From: Gemmatimonadota bacterium
GTDB taxonomy: Bacteria > Latescibacterota > UBA2968 > GCA-2709665
DNA: 64,000 nt
Assembly: GCA_028877215.1 (NCBI GenBank)
Contig: JAPPFJ010000033.1
Coordinates: 124,001-188,000, forward strand
Direction of reading: 5' to 3'
Each line of letters begins with the position of its first letter. The stretch's first letter is position 1. Positions 36,487 to 45,644 of this stretch are shown in pieces. The translations under genes and the position numbers were made by a program. The notes under the pieces were generated by a model that did no database searches, was not told the origin of the DNA, and was given only the letters and a program-made list of their open reading frames with translations.

Positions 36487-37161
36487 ATGAGTCACTCCGT
36501 CCGCAGCCACCTTCGTCTTGAAGTCGATGCCTACGACGAAGCCATTCGCCAGTTCATCCCGGGCTACGAGGAAGGCCTGAACAGGATTGCCTGCGAAGTC
36601 GCCGCAATCCGCCCTGCCCTGGTGCTGGACCTGGGCACCGGAACGGGGGCTCTTGCCGAAGCGATGCTCGAGCGCGAAAGCGTGGGCGCCGTGGAAGCCA
36701 TCGACGTCGATGCGGAGATGCTGGACCGGGCGCGCATCCGGCTGAAGCGTTTCGGTACCCGGGTGCGCTTCCGCGAATGTTCATTCGAGGCGCCGCTCCC
36801 CGCGTGCGACGCCGTGGCCGCCTGCCTGGCCCTGCATCATATTCCTCTGATGGAACGCAAGCGTGTTCTGTACAAGCATATTTTCCGTGCGCTCCGCCCC
36901 GGCGGGGTGTTTGTGACCGCCGACGTGACGATGACTGCGGACCCGGAGGAACGGGAACAGTGCTACCGCATCTGGACGGCCCACCTCGTTTCGCGCGGCA
37001 TCGACGAAAAGCGGGCCCGCGAGCACTTCGAAGAGTGGTCCTCCGAAGACACGTACTTCCCGGTCGAAGACGAGCTCGCCGCGATGCGTGAGGCCGGGTT
37101 TGACGCGAAATGCGCCTGGCGTGACCCGCCCAATACGCTCCTGGTGGGACACAGGCGGTAG
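36487..37161 (+). CDS. SAM-dependent class I methyltransferase, third type
   Basis: This 224-residue enzyme has 'LVLDLGTGTGALAEAML' (SAM motif I, about 50-66), 'EAIDVDAEMLDRARIRL' (Asp for the ribose), 'DAVAACLALHHIPLMER' (motif IV) and 'RALRPGGVFVTADV'. It is of the methyltransferase_25/11 group and unrelated in detail to the tandem pair upstream. 'YRIWTAHLVSRGIDEKRARE' forms a lid-like region. The substrate is unknown. Its 3' side is followed by repeat B. Confidence 0.86.
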   Translation: MSHSVRSHLRLEVDAYDEAIRQFIPGYEEGLNRIACEVAAIRPALVLDLGTGTGALAEAMLERESVGAVEAIDVDAEMLDRARIRLKRFGTRVRFRECSFEAPLPACDAVAACLALHHIPLMERKRVLYKHIFRALRPGGVFVTADVTMTADPEEREQCYRIWTAHLVSRGIDEKRAREHFEEWSSEDTYFPVEDELAAMREAGFDAKCAWRDPPNTLLVGHRR

Positions 37162-37269
37162 AGGATCGAATCGCTTCAGGAAGCCTTCTACGCAAGACGC
37201 GTTGATTTTTTTCGCTGCCAGTTAACAAAAAGGCGTTGCGATCCCCCCACCGCATCAGCCGTCGCGGCC

Positions 37270-37474
37270 CCTTCGACAAGCTCAGGGACCACAGGCTCAG
37301 GGCAGGTTATGGGTCTCCTGATAGCGGCTTAATGACGTCCAATGAACTAAATGACGCGTGGTCATTGAGCTTGTCGAAATGCCCGCTATTCAGCAGCCCT
37401 TCGACAGGCTCAGGGGGACCGGCTCGGCTTCTTCAACTCCCCCTCAAGGGGGGAGTAATTCGAGCGTCGATTGA
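37270..37474. repeat. Dispersed repeat B, full copy 1
   Basis: About 205 bases match 45645-45840. A near-identical block contains 'GACGTCCAATGAACTAAAT', then 'CGCGTGGTCATTGAGC' and 'TTGTCGAAA'. Within it 'CTTCGACAAGCTCAGGG' and its inverse 'TTGAGCTTGTCGAA' form an internal inverted pair, and the end has 'CTCCCCCTCAAGGGGGGAGT'. The repeat fills most of the 325-base gap between a methyltransferase and a kinase gene. Confidence 0.85.
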
Positions 37475-37486
37475 GTTCCCAATCCA

Positions 37487-38524
37487 ATGAGTGAGCATCT
37501 TCAGCACTATCTGCAAGCCGCCGATCGAGCCTTGGAATACTACAATATCGGGGAAGTCCGCATTCACGAGCGCAAGCAAGTGGGCCATATAGGCTTTTCC
37601 GGTTACCGCATGGTCAAGTTCCGTGCGGACGGTGCATCCGGGAGTTGGCTCGTCACCGTGTATTATGCCAGGGGAGACGGAGACATCCATGACTATCGAA
37701 CAGCAATCCGGTCCCACCTTCTCTGGCTCGAAGCCCTGGATCACGACACCGATCTGGTCATACAGAAACCCGTCCGCAGTCTGTCAGGCGATACCATCAC
37801 CGACGTCCCGTCCGATGGCAATCAGTACCTTCTTGTGACCCTTCTTCGCTGGGTGGACGGCGAGATGGTCTGGGACAACTACGGGGACGAGGTGATCGTT
37901 GACCTGCCATCGGAGACACTCTACAACGTCGGAACGGTCCTCGGCAAACTCCACCGGCACAGCAGTCAGTGGACCCTTCCCGAAGGCTTCTTTCGTCCCG
38001 GGAGCAATTATGGAGACCTGAAACTCGACCTGAATCGGCTGCGGCCCGCTGCAGACGACGGTCGCATCGGCGCCCGAGACTTCGCGGTTCTGGAACGGAC
38101 CGTGGGTCGAGTCATCGAGCATGTCGCGGATATGGGCAGGTCTCCGGAATGCCGTGGACTGCTTCACGGAGATTTCTCGTGCGGCAACTGCATCGTACAT
38201 CGGGGCGAGATCCGTCCCATTGATTTCGACTGGTGTCGATTCGGGGATTTCCTGGCCGACATTGGTTGGTGTTTCGCCGTAAATCCGATGAGTCCGGCGC
38301 TGTGCCAGGCTTTTCTCGATGGGTACGAACAACAATTCCTGTTGCCCGATAACCATTTGCGAATCATCGAAAGTTTCTTTATCGAGTCCTGCATTCGACT
38401 CCTGTCCTGGCGTACGGAGAATCCTGGCGAGGAATTCTCGACGCTGCCCCGTTTCGTGGAAGGCGCCTGCCGGAAATATCTCGAAGGCGAACCGTTCGTC
38501 CTCGAGTGGATGGAGGACCTGTGA
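37487..38524 (+). CDS. Aminoglycoside phosphotransferase (APH)-fold kinase
   Basis: This 345-residue protein kinase-like enzyme has the APH motif set: an N-lobe with 'YRMVKFRADGASGSWLVTVYY', the Brenner motif 'GLLHGDFSCGNCIV' with catalytic Asp, and 'IRPIDFDWCRFGDFLADIGW' with the metal-binding Asp. 'WVDGEMVWDNYGDEV' is the hinge region. Family members phosphorylate aminoglycosides, homoserine, choline or other small alcohols. An aminoglycoside role should not be assumed. A second APH-fold gene is at 43685, but the two share only the motifs. Confidence 0.85.
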   Translation: MSEHLQHYLQAADRALEYYNIGEVRIHERKQVGHIGFSGYRMVKFRADGASGSWLVTVYYARGDGDIHDYRTAIRSHLLWLEALDHDTDLVIQKPVRSLSGDTITDVPSDGNQYLLVTLLRWVDGEMVWDNYGDEVIVDLPSETLYNVGTVLGKLHRHSSQWTLPEGFFRPGSNYGDLKLDLNRLRPAADDGRIGARDFAVLERTVGRVIEHVADMGRSPECRGLLHGDFSCGNCIVHRGEIRPIDFDWCRFGDFLADIGWCFAVNPMSPALCQAFLDGYEQQFLLPDNHLRIIESFFIESCIRLLSWRTENPGEEFSTLPRFVEGACRKYLEGEPFVLEWMEDL

Positions 38525-38621
38525 ATAGCGAATGGAGACGGGACCGAGGTCGCACGACGTTCTTGAACTTGAGGGAAGTCTTCCATTCCCGCATCAAGCC
38601 ACCAAAATCGAAGGAGAATAG

Positions 38622-39284
38622 ATGACGGCATCCACAGTACTCTTTTTCATCCTTATTCTTCAATCCGGGATGACACCCGCATTTGCGAGTGACCGGCTAA
38701 ATCCGGAGGACGATTACGGACGCGCCAGGATCGGCGGCATGAAGGGCAGAATCACGTGGGAGTCGATGCTTTACGGCGAGGGCCTGGAGGGCTGGAAGCC
38801 AGGCAAAGAAGCGGTATGGTCCCGGGAGGGAGACACCATAATCGCTCAGGCGGCCGGAAAGGATGGCGCAACCAGACTCGTGCAGGGAGACAGTACGTGG
38901 TCACACTATGAGTTCAAGGTACAGGTAACGCGGGTAAAGGGCGCGAACGTGCAGATCCGCTTCGGCATAACCGACGAGAGCCGGGAGTATATGGTCGACT
39001 ACCTCGGTGGCTGGAAGGCGCTGGCGATCAGCACCTACGAGCGCGGTAAACGCGGCGTCACCAAGCTCGACGTTGTCAACTTTGTCCTCGAGCGAGGCAG
39101 GGAATTCGATCTGGTTCTGGCAGTTCGAGGACATTCCGTTACCACCTACGTCGACGGGAAGCTCGTCAACCGGCTGACGCTCGAGTCGAATCCGAAAGGC
39201 GCGGTTGGACTGGGCACCTGGGGGCGTCACGCGGTTGCCCGATTCAGGGACCCGAGGATTCGCCACTATAACGGACGCCCTTGA
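38622..39284 (+). CDS. Secreted DUF1080-like (3-keto-disaccharide hydrolase) domain protein
   Basis: This 220-residue protein starts with a signal peptide (hydrophobic core 'STVLFFILIL', probable cut after 'TPAFA', about residue 22). The rest is a concanavalin-like beta sandwich of the DUF1080/LamG kind: 'DTIIAQAAGKDGATRLVQGD', 'YEFKVQVTRVKGANVQIRFG', 'FDLVLAVRGHSVTTYVDGKL' and 'GAVGLGTWGRHAVARFRDPR'. DUF1080 proteins bind or cleave sugars, some at 3-keto glycosides. An AAGGAG site is 5 bases before the ATG. The SGNH hydrolase gene follows by 39 bases and may act on related material. Confidence 0.8.
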   Translation: MTASTVLFFILILQSGMTPAFASDRLNPEDDYGRARIGGMKGRITWESMLYGEGLEGWKPGKEAVWSREGDTIIAQAAGKDGATRLVQGDSTWSHYEFKVQVTRVKGANVQIRFGITDESREYMVDYLGGWKALAISTYERGKRGVTKLDVVNFVLERGREFDLVLAVRGHSVTTYVDGKLVNRLTLESNPKGAVGLGTWGRHAVARFRDPRIRHYNGRP

Positions 39285-39323
39285 GCCGTAATCTCGAATC
39301 TGATTCAATCTAAGGAGCGCTCT

Positions 39324-39938
39324 ATGCAAGATACGAACCCAGCCCCATGCCAGGCTTCATTTATAGAGATAACCGGCGAGCCTAACCTGCCGGACGTACT
39401 CCTGATCGGTGACTCGATTTCGATGGGATATACGATTCCGACTCGAGAACGTCTCAGAGGTAAGGCGAACGTCCACCGGCCTTCTGAGAATTGCGGTCCG
39501 ACGAGCCGCGGATTGGAACGACTGGATGAATGGCTGGGCGATCGGAGGTGGGACGTCATCCATTTCAATTGGGGCCTGCACGACTTGAAATATGCCGATG
39601 GCGAGGGTAGACATTTAACGTCTGTCGATCAATACAAAGAGAATCTGGGGAAGCTGATTTCGAGGCTGAAGACGACCGGAGCAAAGCTGATCTGGGCGAC
39701 GACGACACCCGTGCCGGCGGGGGCCAACGGTCGGAAGCAGGGAGACGCGGCGACATACAACGCCGCCGCGAAGGAGATCATGAATCAGCCTGGCATTACG
39801 ATTAACGATCTTTATACCTTCGCCCTGCCGCGACTGAAGGAAATCCAACTACCGCAAAACGTACACTTCACAAAAGAAGGCTCCGGGCGTCTCGCCGATC
39901 AGGTCGCCAGATCTATTCTGGAGCGCCTGAGCGAGTGA
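39324..39938 (+). CDS. SGNH/GDSL hydrolase
   Basis: This 204-residue hydrolase has 'VLLIGDSISMGY' with Ser31 as nucleophile, a block II Gly, 'HFNWGLHDLK' with the oxyanion Asn, and 'NVHFTKEGSGRLAD' with the base His. The usual Asp two or three residues before that His is Gln/Asn here, so the triad may be a dyad. There is no signal peptide, though the preceding gene product is exported. Enzymes of this type are esterases or acetyl-esterases for sugars. Its stop overlaps the GTG of the next gene by four bases. Confidence 0.84.
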   Translation: MQDTNPAPCQASFIEITGEPNLPDVLLIGDSISMGYTIPTRERLRGKANVHRPSENCGPTSRGLERLDEWLGDRRWDVIHFNWGLHDLKYADGEGRHLTSVDQYKENLGKLISRLKTTGAKLIWATTTPVPAGANGRKQGDAATYNAAAKEIMNQPGITINDLYTFALPRLKEIQLPQNVHFTKEGSGRLADQVARSILERLSE

Positions 39939-40756
39939 CGTCGAGATCCATAAGGGAATTGAAAACGCCAAACTCAGGAGCGGCACCCAAATTGCCGAAA
40001 ACATACCCGATTCTGGAGTTCGACGGGGAACGGAAAGCCGTCATCGAGCCGTCGAAAGCGATCAGGCATCGAGACGTCCCGGAGCACTGCGTCATTTGTT
40101 ACTTCCCGAAGACGATCGAACAGGCGAGGCAAGAACTGGCGCTCCGGCCCCTGCGTCCGGTCAAGTGTGTCATGGGCGAGATTTCAGTCTACTCAGGCTC
40201 ACGTGATGGTCAGCCGTTTTCAATTCTCTCCGGCGCGGTCGGCGCCCCTCTCGCGGTGGGATGCCTGGAAGAAATCATCGCACGCGGCGGCCGCAAGTTC
40301 ATCGTGTGCGGAAGCGCGGGGGTCCTGGACCGGTCCATCGCCAGCGGCCATATCGTTGTCCCTACGGCAGCCTTGCGGGACGAAGGCACGTCCTACCACT
40401 ACCTGCCCCCGAGCCGGGAAGTCGAACCAACACCGGAAGCCGCCAAAGCGATCATCGCGTCGCTCAAAGAGAACGGATACCGGTACGTCGAGGGCAAGAC
40501 CTGGACGACCGACGCGTTTTATCGAGAGACCCGGTCAAAGGTCAAAAAACGTCGGCAGGAAGGATGCATCACCGTAGAGATGGAAGCTGCGGCGATATTC
40601 GCGGCCGCAAGATTCCGCGGCGTACAATTGGCGCAGGTATTGTACGGATCGGACGACGTCAGCGGCGCGGAATGGGACCCCAGAGAAATGGGAAGAGAGA
40701 AGGCTGCCAGAGAGGCACTCTTCCGGCTCGCCTTGAATGCATGTCTAAGGCTATGA
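39935..40756 (+). CDS. Nucleoside phosphorylase (PNP/UDP family)
   Basis: This 273-residue protein of the PNP_UDP_1 family cleaves nucleosides with phosphate to a free base and ribose 1-phosphate. It has 'PFSILSGAVGAPLAVGCLEE', 'FIVCGSAGVLDRSI' (phosphate and base site), 'VPTAALRDEGTSYHYLPP' as in uridine phosphorylases, and 'TVEMEAAAIFAAARF', the ribose-binding Glu motif. The start is GTG at 39935, overlapping the SGNH stop as GTGA. Purine or pyrimidine preference cannot be set firmly, although the 'RDEGTSYHY' segment leans to the uridine-type branch. Confidence 0.86.
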   Translation: MTSRSIRELKTPNSGAAPKLPKTYPILEFDGERKAVIEPSKAIRHRDVPEHCVICYFPKTIEQARQELALRPLRPVKCVMGEISVYSGSRDGQPFSILSGAVGAPLAVGCLEEIIARGGRKFIVCGSAGVLDRSIASGHIVVPTAALRDEGTSYHYLPPSREVEPTPEAAKAIIASLKENGYRYVEGKTWTTDAFYRETRSKVKKRRQEGCITVEMEAAAIFAAARFRGVQLAQVLYGSDDVSGAEWDPREMGREKAAREALFRLALNACLRL

Positions 40757-40934
40757 TGATAGGAGCACATGGATCCCGTGGCCGGTACTCTGTCATCTGT
40801 CCTCATGGATCACCAGGCGGCGGGGAGGATGGCTGAAATCCTCCCATCAACGCTAGCTGAAAATGCCAGGAAGTTATCACCAGTAAAGCTCCCTTATTGA
40901 CATTCCAGTCCCGCTCGACCTCTTTCACGCCGAC

Positions 40935-43388
40935 ATGTTCAAGAACTATTTTGTCGTTGCTCTCCGAAACCTGCTGAGGCACAAGGGTTATACGTTAATC
41001 GTCCTTTCAGGATTGGCCCTTGGTATGGCCCCTGCGCTCATGATCGCACTCTATGTCCAATCCGAGTTGAGCTACGATCGGTTTCGACCCCATTCCGACC
41101 GGGTCTACAGAATTCTCAGGGAGACACGGTGGCCGAGTGGACGCATTCAGTGGTCAACAGGTCAGAAGGGCGCGCTTGCCTCGGCCCTGCGCGACGACTT
41201 CGGAGAAGTGGAAGATGCAACGCGATTCTGGGCGGTTTCCAGCTGGGTGAGTTCCGGTGACACGGGATTCAAACAGAGGTTTTGTCTCGCGGACAAGAAT
41301 ATCCTGAAATTCTTCGGTATCGAAGTTCTATTCGGCGACCCTGAATCCGTACTTTCAGAACCGTCATCGGTTGTGCTCACACAGGAGATGGCGCAGAAAT
41401 ACTTTGGAATCGAGAATCCGATTGGGAAGGTCATTACGGCAGAACGCCTGTATTTTGGGAGGGTGGACCTGAAAATCACGGGGGTTCTGGCGGACATGCC
41501 CTCCAATTCTCACTTCAGGTTTGATTTCATAACAGCAACTCCAACAGATTACATTCGCAGGGAACAACTCTGGGACGATTGGAAGAAACACGGAATCACA
41601 ACCCCTGCTCACACGTACGTACGGCTTGCAAAAGGTGTCTCCGCGCCGGCAATTGAGCGCAAATTGCCGGATTTGCTCGCCATGCATCTGGGTCCGGGCA
41701 GGGGCGAACATAAAGGCACCGAGAATCTCTATCATCTTCAGCCGCTAAATCGCATTCACCTCTACTCCGGTCTCGACTATGGATACCGTCGGGGCGGAAG
41801 GGGCGACATACAAGATCTGTATCTATTGATTTCCATCGGTGCCTTTGTTCTCATCATCGCATGTATCAATTTTACGAATCTCGCCACAGCACGCGCCACA
41901 AACCGCCTTCGAGAAGCCGGAATGCGAAAGGCAATGGGGGCAAAGCGTCATCAACTGATAATGCAGTTCCTCGGCGAGTCCGTTTTTCTGTCCGGCCTGG
42001 CCATGTTGCTTGCGCTTTCAATTGCAGCGCTGTTATTGCCTGACTTCACGATGTTCGTTGGTGGCGGATTATCACTGGGGCTGATCACGAATTCGACGTT
42101 GCCACTCTGGCTGATTGGAATTGCCCTTTTTGCAGGGCTTCTTGCTGGCAGCTATGCTGCCTTCTTTATGTCGAACTTTCAACCGACGGGCGCTCTACGT
42201 GGAATATCGAAGACCGGCTCGAGTGCCGCCTGGTGTAGACAATCGCTCGTTGTTTTACAGTTTGCGATTGCCACACTGTTTATAATCTGTGCGTTCGTCG
42301 CGTATCAGCAATTGGAATTCATAAACAAGAAAGACCTGGGTTTCGATAATGAGCATGTGTTGGTTATGCCTATTTTCGACAATACCCAACTGATGAAAGC
42401 GGAAAAGAGCGCCCTGTCGAAAAAATACGAGATCGTCAAGCAGGAATTTCTCAAACATCCCAACGTCACAATGGCGACAGCCTCGCGTGGAATCCCCGGC
42501 GGGCTTCGAAGCGGAAGTTATGCTCCGACTCTGACGACAAATAACGACAGAGAGATTGAAGTTCGCATGTTTGATGTAGACGTGGACTTTATTCGATTTT
42601 TCGATTTAAGCCTTGTGTCCGGCAGATCGTTTTCAGACGAAGACGCAGATAGCTGGCGCGGAAACTCCGAGATAAGCTATATCATAACCGAAACAACAGC
42701 CGAAAATTTGGGATGGGAAGATCCCATCGGCGAGTCATTGAGGGGAAGAGGACATTTGTCGCAAGGACGAGTCATTGGCGTAATCGAAGACTTTCATCTG
42801 GATTTGCGGCACCGGATCGAGCCGGTTGTCTTAACGGTATCCCCGGTCAGATTGAGGTTTCTGTCAATAAAGATTCGAACGGAAGCGCTAACCGAAACGA
42901 TGAGCTTTCTCAAGGCAACCTGGAAGCGATTCGTGCCGGACCGACCTTTCAACTATCACTTTCTCGATGAACGGATCGATTCACTGTATCGAAGGGAGGT
43001 CCGGCATGGACAGATGTTCGGAATCGGAGCGCTTCTCGCGATCTTCGTCGCCTGTCTGGGGCTGCTGGGCCTTGCCTCGTTTACTGCAGAGCAACGCACG
43101 AGGGAAATCGGCATTAGAAAGGTGTTGGGAGCATCTGTAGCGTCTATCGTGGTGCTGCTCGCCAAAGCAACTCTAAAATGGGTGTTCATTGCCAATGCGG
43201 TTGCCTGGCCGCTTGCATATTATCTTGCGTCGAATTGGCTTCAACGATTTGCATATCGCCTCGATCTCGGTGTGGAGCCCTTTTTCTGGGGTGGTTGCGC
43301 CGTGTTGCTCTTGGCCACGGCAACGGTAGGTTATCACGCATTGAAGGCCGCTACTGCAGAACCGGTCGCCTCGTTGAAATGCGAATAA
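40935..43388 (+). CDS. ABC transporter permease, MacB/FtsX family
   Basis: This 817-residue membrane protein has a duplicated MacB layout. TM1 is at about 20-45 ('LIVLSGLALGMAPALMIALY'), then a periplasmic MacB_PCD domain (about 48-285), and three FtsX helices (about 295-425, with 'RLREAGMRKAMGAKRHQLIM' after the first). TM5, near 435-460, is followed by a second periplasmic domain (about 465-685) and three final helices with the matching 'RTREIGIRKVLGASVASIVV'. These permeases drive extracytoplasmic processes with a separate LolD-like ATPase. No ATPase gene is adjacent, so the partner is encoded elsewhere. Confidence 0.92.
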   Translation: MFKNYFVVALRNLLRHKGYTLIVLSGLALGMAPALMIALYVQSELSYDRFRPHSDRVYRILRETRWPSGRIQWSTGQKGALASALRDDFGEVEDATRFWAVSSWVSSGDTGFKQRFCLADKNILKFFGIEVLFGDPESVLSEPSSVVLTQEMAQKYFGIENPIGKVITAERLYFGRVDLKITGVLADMPSNSHFRFDFITATPTDYIRREQLWDDWKKHGITTPAHTYVRLAKGVSAPAIERKLPDLLAMHLGPGRGEHKGTENLYHLQPLNRIHLYSGLDYGYRRGGRGDIQDLYLLISIGAFVLIIACINFTNLATARATNRLREAGMRKAMGAKRHQLIMQFLGESVFLSGLAMLLALSIAALLLPDFTMFVGGGLSLGLITNSTLPLWLIGIALFAGLLAGSYAAFFMSNFQPTGALRGISKTGSSAAWCRQSLVVLQFAIATLFIICAFVAYQQLEFINKKDLGFDNEHVLVMPIFDNTQLMKAEKSALSKKYEIVKQEFLKHPNVTMATASRGIPGGLRSGSYAPTLTTNNDREIEVRMFDVDVDFIRFFDLSLVSGRSFSDEDADSWRGNSEISYIITETTAENLGWEDPIGESLRGRGHLSQGRVIGVIEDFHLDLRHRIEPVVLTVSPVRLRFLSIKIRTEALTETMSFLKATWKRFVPDRPFNYHFLDERIDSLYRREVRHGQMFGIGALLAIFVACLGLLGLASFTAEQRTREIGIRKVLGASVASIVVLLAKATLKWVFIANAVAWPLAYYLASNWLQRFAYRLDLGVEPFFWGGCAVLLLATATVGYHALKAATAEPVASLKCE

Positions 43389-43417
43389 ATGGTAAACCAC
43401 GCTGAAAATTGCCGGGC

Positions 43418-43615
43418 TAACCTTGATTCGTAAGTCTTCGGGGACGTTAATTCAAATATGTGCTTGTAAATAAAGGCGATTAAACGGCGGATTACCAGGA
43501 TACACCAGGTCACTGGACGTGAAGGGAAAAAACGTCATTCTATACGTCGATATTGCCCCGTTTCGGAGGGTTTTATCGCGTTGCCGCGTTGCTGTTTTTT
43601 TCGGATTAAGGCTTA
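43418..43615. repeat. Dispersed repeat A, copy 2
   Basis: The second copy of the 9747-9945 repeat, same orientation relative to the plus strand. Shared blocks include 'TGATTCGTA', 'GGACGTTAA', 'AAAGGCGATTA', 'CAGGATACACCAGG' and 'GCCGCGTTGCTGTTTTTT'. In both places it sits directly 3' of one gene and 5' of another. Confidence 0.8.
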
Positions 43616-43684
43616 TTGCGCACATTGCGATGATGGAGCCAACCCATAGGCACGGACAGCCTGGAGATCTTCTCACGAGGCAGG

Positions 43685-44701
43685 ATGGAATCCGAATACC
43701 TGAAACCATTCGAGGAACTGACGTACCGGGGACAGCTTCGCCGGCTTCGTCGCCTCGCGCTTGAGGCGCTCGCGTCTTACGACCAGGGTGATTTCACGCT
43801 TCGGCCGATACAACACCGGCACAACGCCACGTTCCTGGTTCGGGCCGAGGGCTGCCGATACGTCCTGCGCGTCAACCGGCCGGGGCACAGGGATCTGGCG
43901 CTCTTCAGGTCGGAGCTGATGTGGCTGGATGCGATTGCCCGGGAAACGGACCTCGTTGTGCCCGCGCCGGTCGCGGATCGGGAAGGAAATCTGCTGACTG
44001 TCGCCTCGGCGCCGGGGGTCACGAAACCGCGAGTCTGCGCGCTGTTTCGGTGGGTGAAGGGGCGCTTTGTCAGCCAGCACGACCTGACCGGGAGACATCT
44101 GGAAAGGGTTGGCCGCCTGATGGGCAGATTGCATTACCACGCCGAGGGTTTCGCCCCCCCGCCCGGCTTCACGCGCATCCGATGGGACGCTGACGGGCTG
44201 CTCGGCGGTGTCTATGGAGGATCGATCGCCCATGCGAAAGCAGTACTCGATCCCGCAAGACGGGCCATCGTTGACCGGGCAGAATCGATCACACGCCGCG
44301 CAATGGAGCGGTTGGGAGAGGCTCCGTCCGTCTTCGGTCTGATACATGGCGATCTGCACCAGATGAACTACGTATTCCTGAAGGGCGAAGCGCGCGCGCT
44401 GGACTTCGACGACTGCGGATGGGGCTACTACCTCGGCGATATGGGTGCTGCACTCGGTCCTCTGGTCAGCCGTGAGGATTTCCCCGCGCTGCGAGCCGCC
44501 TTTCTTCACGGATACAGGGATGTCCGACCCCTCGATTCCGGCCACGAGCGAATGCTGACTTCCTTCCTGATCGCAGACCGCCTGAAGATCGCCGTCTGGA
44601 TGTCCGGCCGCCTCGACAACCCGGGCCTGCGTGACGGCGTCGCGGAATTCGTACGGGACCGGGTCGACCAGATTGAAGCGATGATGCAATGGAATCACTG
44701 A
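43685..44701 (+). CDS. Phosphotransferase, APH/choline-kinase-like (Ser/Thr kinase fold)
   Basis: This 338-residue protein has 'RHNATFLVRAEGCRYVLRVN' (nucleotide lobe with Lys/Arg), 'VFGLIHGDLHQMNYV' (catalytic Asp in 'HGDLH'), and 'ALDFDDCGWGYYLGDMGAAL' (metal Asp). The pattern fits the HomK/SrkA-like kinases that phosphorylate homoserine, choline or protein Ser/Thr. 'FRWVKGRFV' is the hinge. A GNAT gene follows closely, a frequent pairing in resistance-like cassettes, but no drug specificity can be claimed. The preceding gap holds repeat A. Confidence 0.86.
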   Translation: MESEYLKPFEELTYRGQLRRLRRLALEALASYDQGDFTLRPIQHRHNATFLVRAEGCRYVLRVNRPGHRDLALFRSELMWLDAIARETDLVVPAPVADREGNLLTVASAPGVTKPRVCALFRWVKGRFVSQHDLTGRHLERVGRLMGRLHYHAEGFAPPPGFTRIRWDADGLLGGVYGGSIAHAKAVLDPARRAIVDRAESITRRAMERLGEAPSVFGLIHGDLHQMNYVFLKGEARALDFDDCGWGYYLGDMGAALGPLVSREDFPALRAAFLHGYRDVRPLDSGHERMLTSFLIADRLKIAVWMSGRLDNPGLRDGVAEFVRDRVDQIEAMMQWNH

Positions 44702-44735
44702 GTATGAATTGTACCAATGCGAAAGGAACGACGAT

Positions 44736-45152
44736 TTGAGCGGCCCTTCGATTACCTACAGCGAAACCCGGGACATTCCGCTCGATGACCTGTTGAGGCT
44801 CTACTCCGCCGTCGAATGGTCGTCCGCGAACAAGCCGAACGAGCTTCGCGATGCGTTGATGAACTCCCACGCTCTGCTGACGGCGTGGGATGGCGCCCGT
44901 CTCGTCGGGCTGGGCAATGCCATTTCGGACGGGCATCTCGTTGTCTATTATCCGCACCTGCTGGTGGATCCCGAATATCAGGGCAACGGAATTGGATCGG
45001 AATTGATGAGAAGATTGAAGGCTATATACGAAGGCTTCCACCAGCACGTACTGATTGCGGATGGAAGGGCAATCGATTTCTACGAAAAATGCGGTTTCAC
45101 CAGGGCCGGCAAAACGGAGCCGATGTGGATCTACGCCGGAAAGGATCATTGA
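44736..45152 (+). CDS. GNAT family N-acetyltransferase
   Basis: This protein of about 138 residues has the GNAT core: 'LLTAWDGARLVGLGNAISDG', 'HLLVDPEYQGNGIGSELMRR' (motif A, acetyl-CoA pyrophosphate loop Gln-x-x-Gly-x-Gly), and 'IADGRAIDFYEKCGFTRAG' (motif B). It transfers acetyl to an amine. The frame is open to a TTG at 44709, which adds nine residues. TTG 44736 with GAAAGG about 9 bases upstream gives a more usual N-terminus, but the start is not certain. It follows the kinase gene closely. Confidence 0.82.
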   Translation: MSGPSITYSETRDIPLDDLLRLYSAVEWSSANKPNELRDALMNSHALLTAWDGARLVGLGNAISDGHLVVYYPHLLVDPEYQGNGIGSELMRRLKAIYEGFHQHVLIADGRAIDFYEKCGFTRAGKTEPMWIYAGKDH

Positions 45153-45194
45153 GTGCCACTGCCGCCCCTGTCTCAAACGGAAGCGATTATGCCG

Positions 45195-45223
45195 TTGCAT
45201 TTTTCTGTAACATTCTGTAAAAT
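45195..45223 (+). promoter_or_regulatory. Sigma-70-like promoter of the DUF2442 gene
   Basis: TTGCAT (45195-45200) and TAAAAT (45218-45223) are separated by 17 bases in an AT-rich gap, about 45 bases before the start codon at 45270. Confidence 0.5.
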
Positions 45224-45269
45224 ATAACTATGTCGGATATCAGTCGGTTTCCTGGACTGGAGTGAAGAG

Positions 45270-45515
45270 ATGATTCCCCGTATACTTGAAGCCCGTTATG
45301 CAGGCGATTATACGATCTGGATCAGATTCAACGATGGCGTGGAACGGGAAGTAGATTTGAAGGATGAATTGTGGGGCCCGGTTTTTGCGCCGCTGAAGAA
45401 CAGGGAGTATTTCAGGAGATTTCGAATCCACCCTGACTTCCATACGTTAACGTGGGATAATGAAGCGGATTTTGCGCCTGAATTCCTGTATGACATTGTC
45501 AAGGTTACGGCCTGA
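45270..45515 (+). CDS. DUF2442 domain protein
   Basis: This 81-residue protein matches DUF2442: 'ILEARYAGDYTIWIRFNDGV', 'REVDLKDELWGPVFAPLKNR' with 'EYFRRFRIHPDFHTLTWDNE' and 'ADFAPEFLYD'. The family is small, soluble, and often sits beside a DUF4160 protein in a proposed toxin-antitoxin-like pair. No DUF4160 gene is next to it here. It has its own promoter and a terminator 53 bases after the stop, so it is a single-gene unit. Its function is unknown. Confidence 0.85.
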   Translation: MIPRILEARYAGDYTIWIRFNDGVEREVDLKDELWGPVFAPLKNREYFRRFRIHPDFHTLTWDNEADFAPEFLYDIVKVTA

Positions 45516-45567
45516 GCAGGTTATTTCTGTCTTTCTAAATTCCTGAAAGAAAAACCACCCCCCATTT

Positions 45568-45601
45568 CGGCGGTCTTGTTCTATACCGCCGTTTTGTTTT
45601 T
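45568..45601 (+). terminator. Intrinsic terminator after the DUF2442 gene
   Basis: A 7-bp stem, CGGCGGT (45568-45574) with ACCGCCG (45585-45591) and a 10-base loop, is followed by TTTTGTTTTT. Confidence 0.8.
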
Positions 45602-45644
45602 CAAATGGGATTTCCTGGATCAGAATCACCGAAGCAAGCTGGAC

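Noticed and set aside
40897..40925. TTGACA upstream of the ABC permease as promoter
   Set aside because: The -35 is perfect but no acceptable -10 occurs at 16-18 bases.
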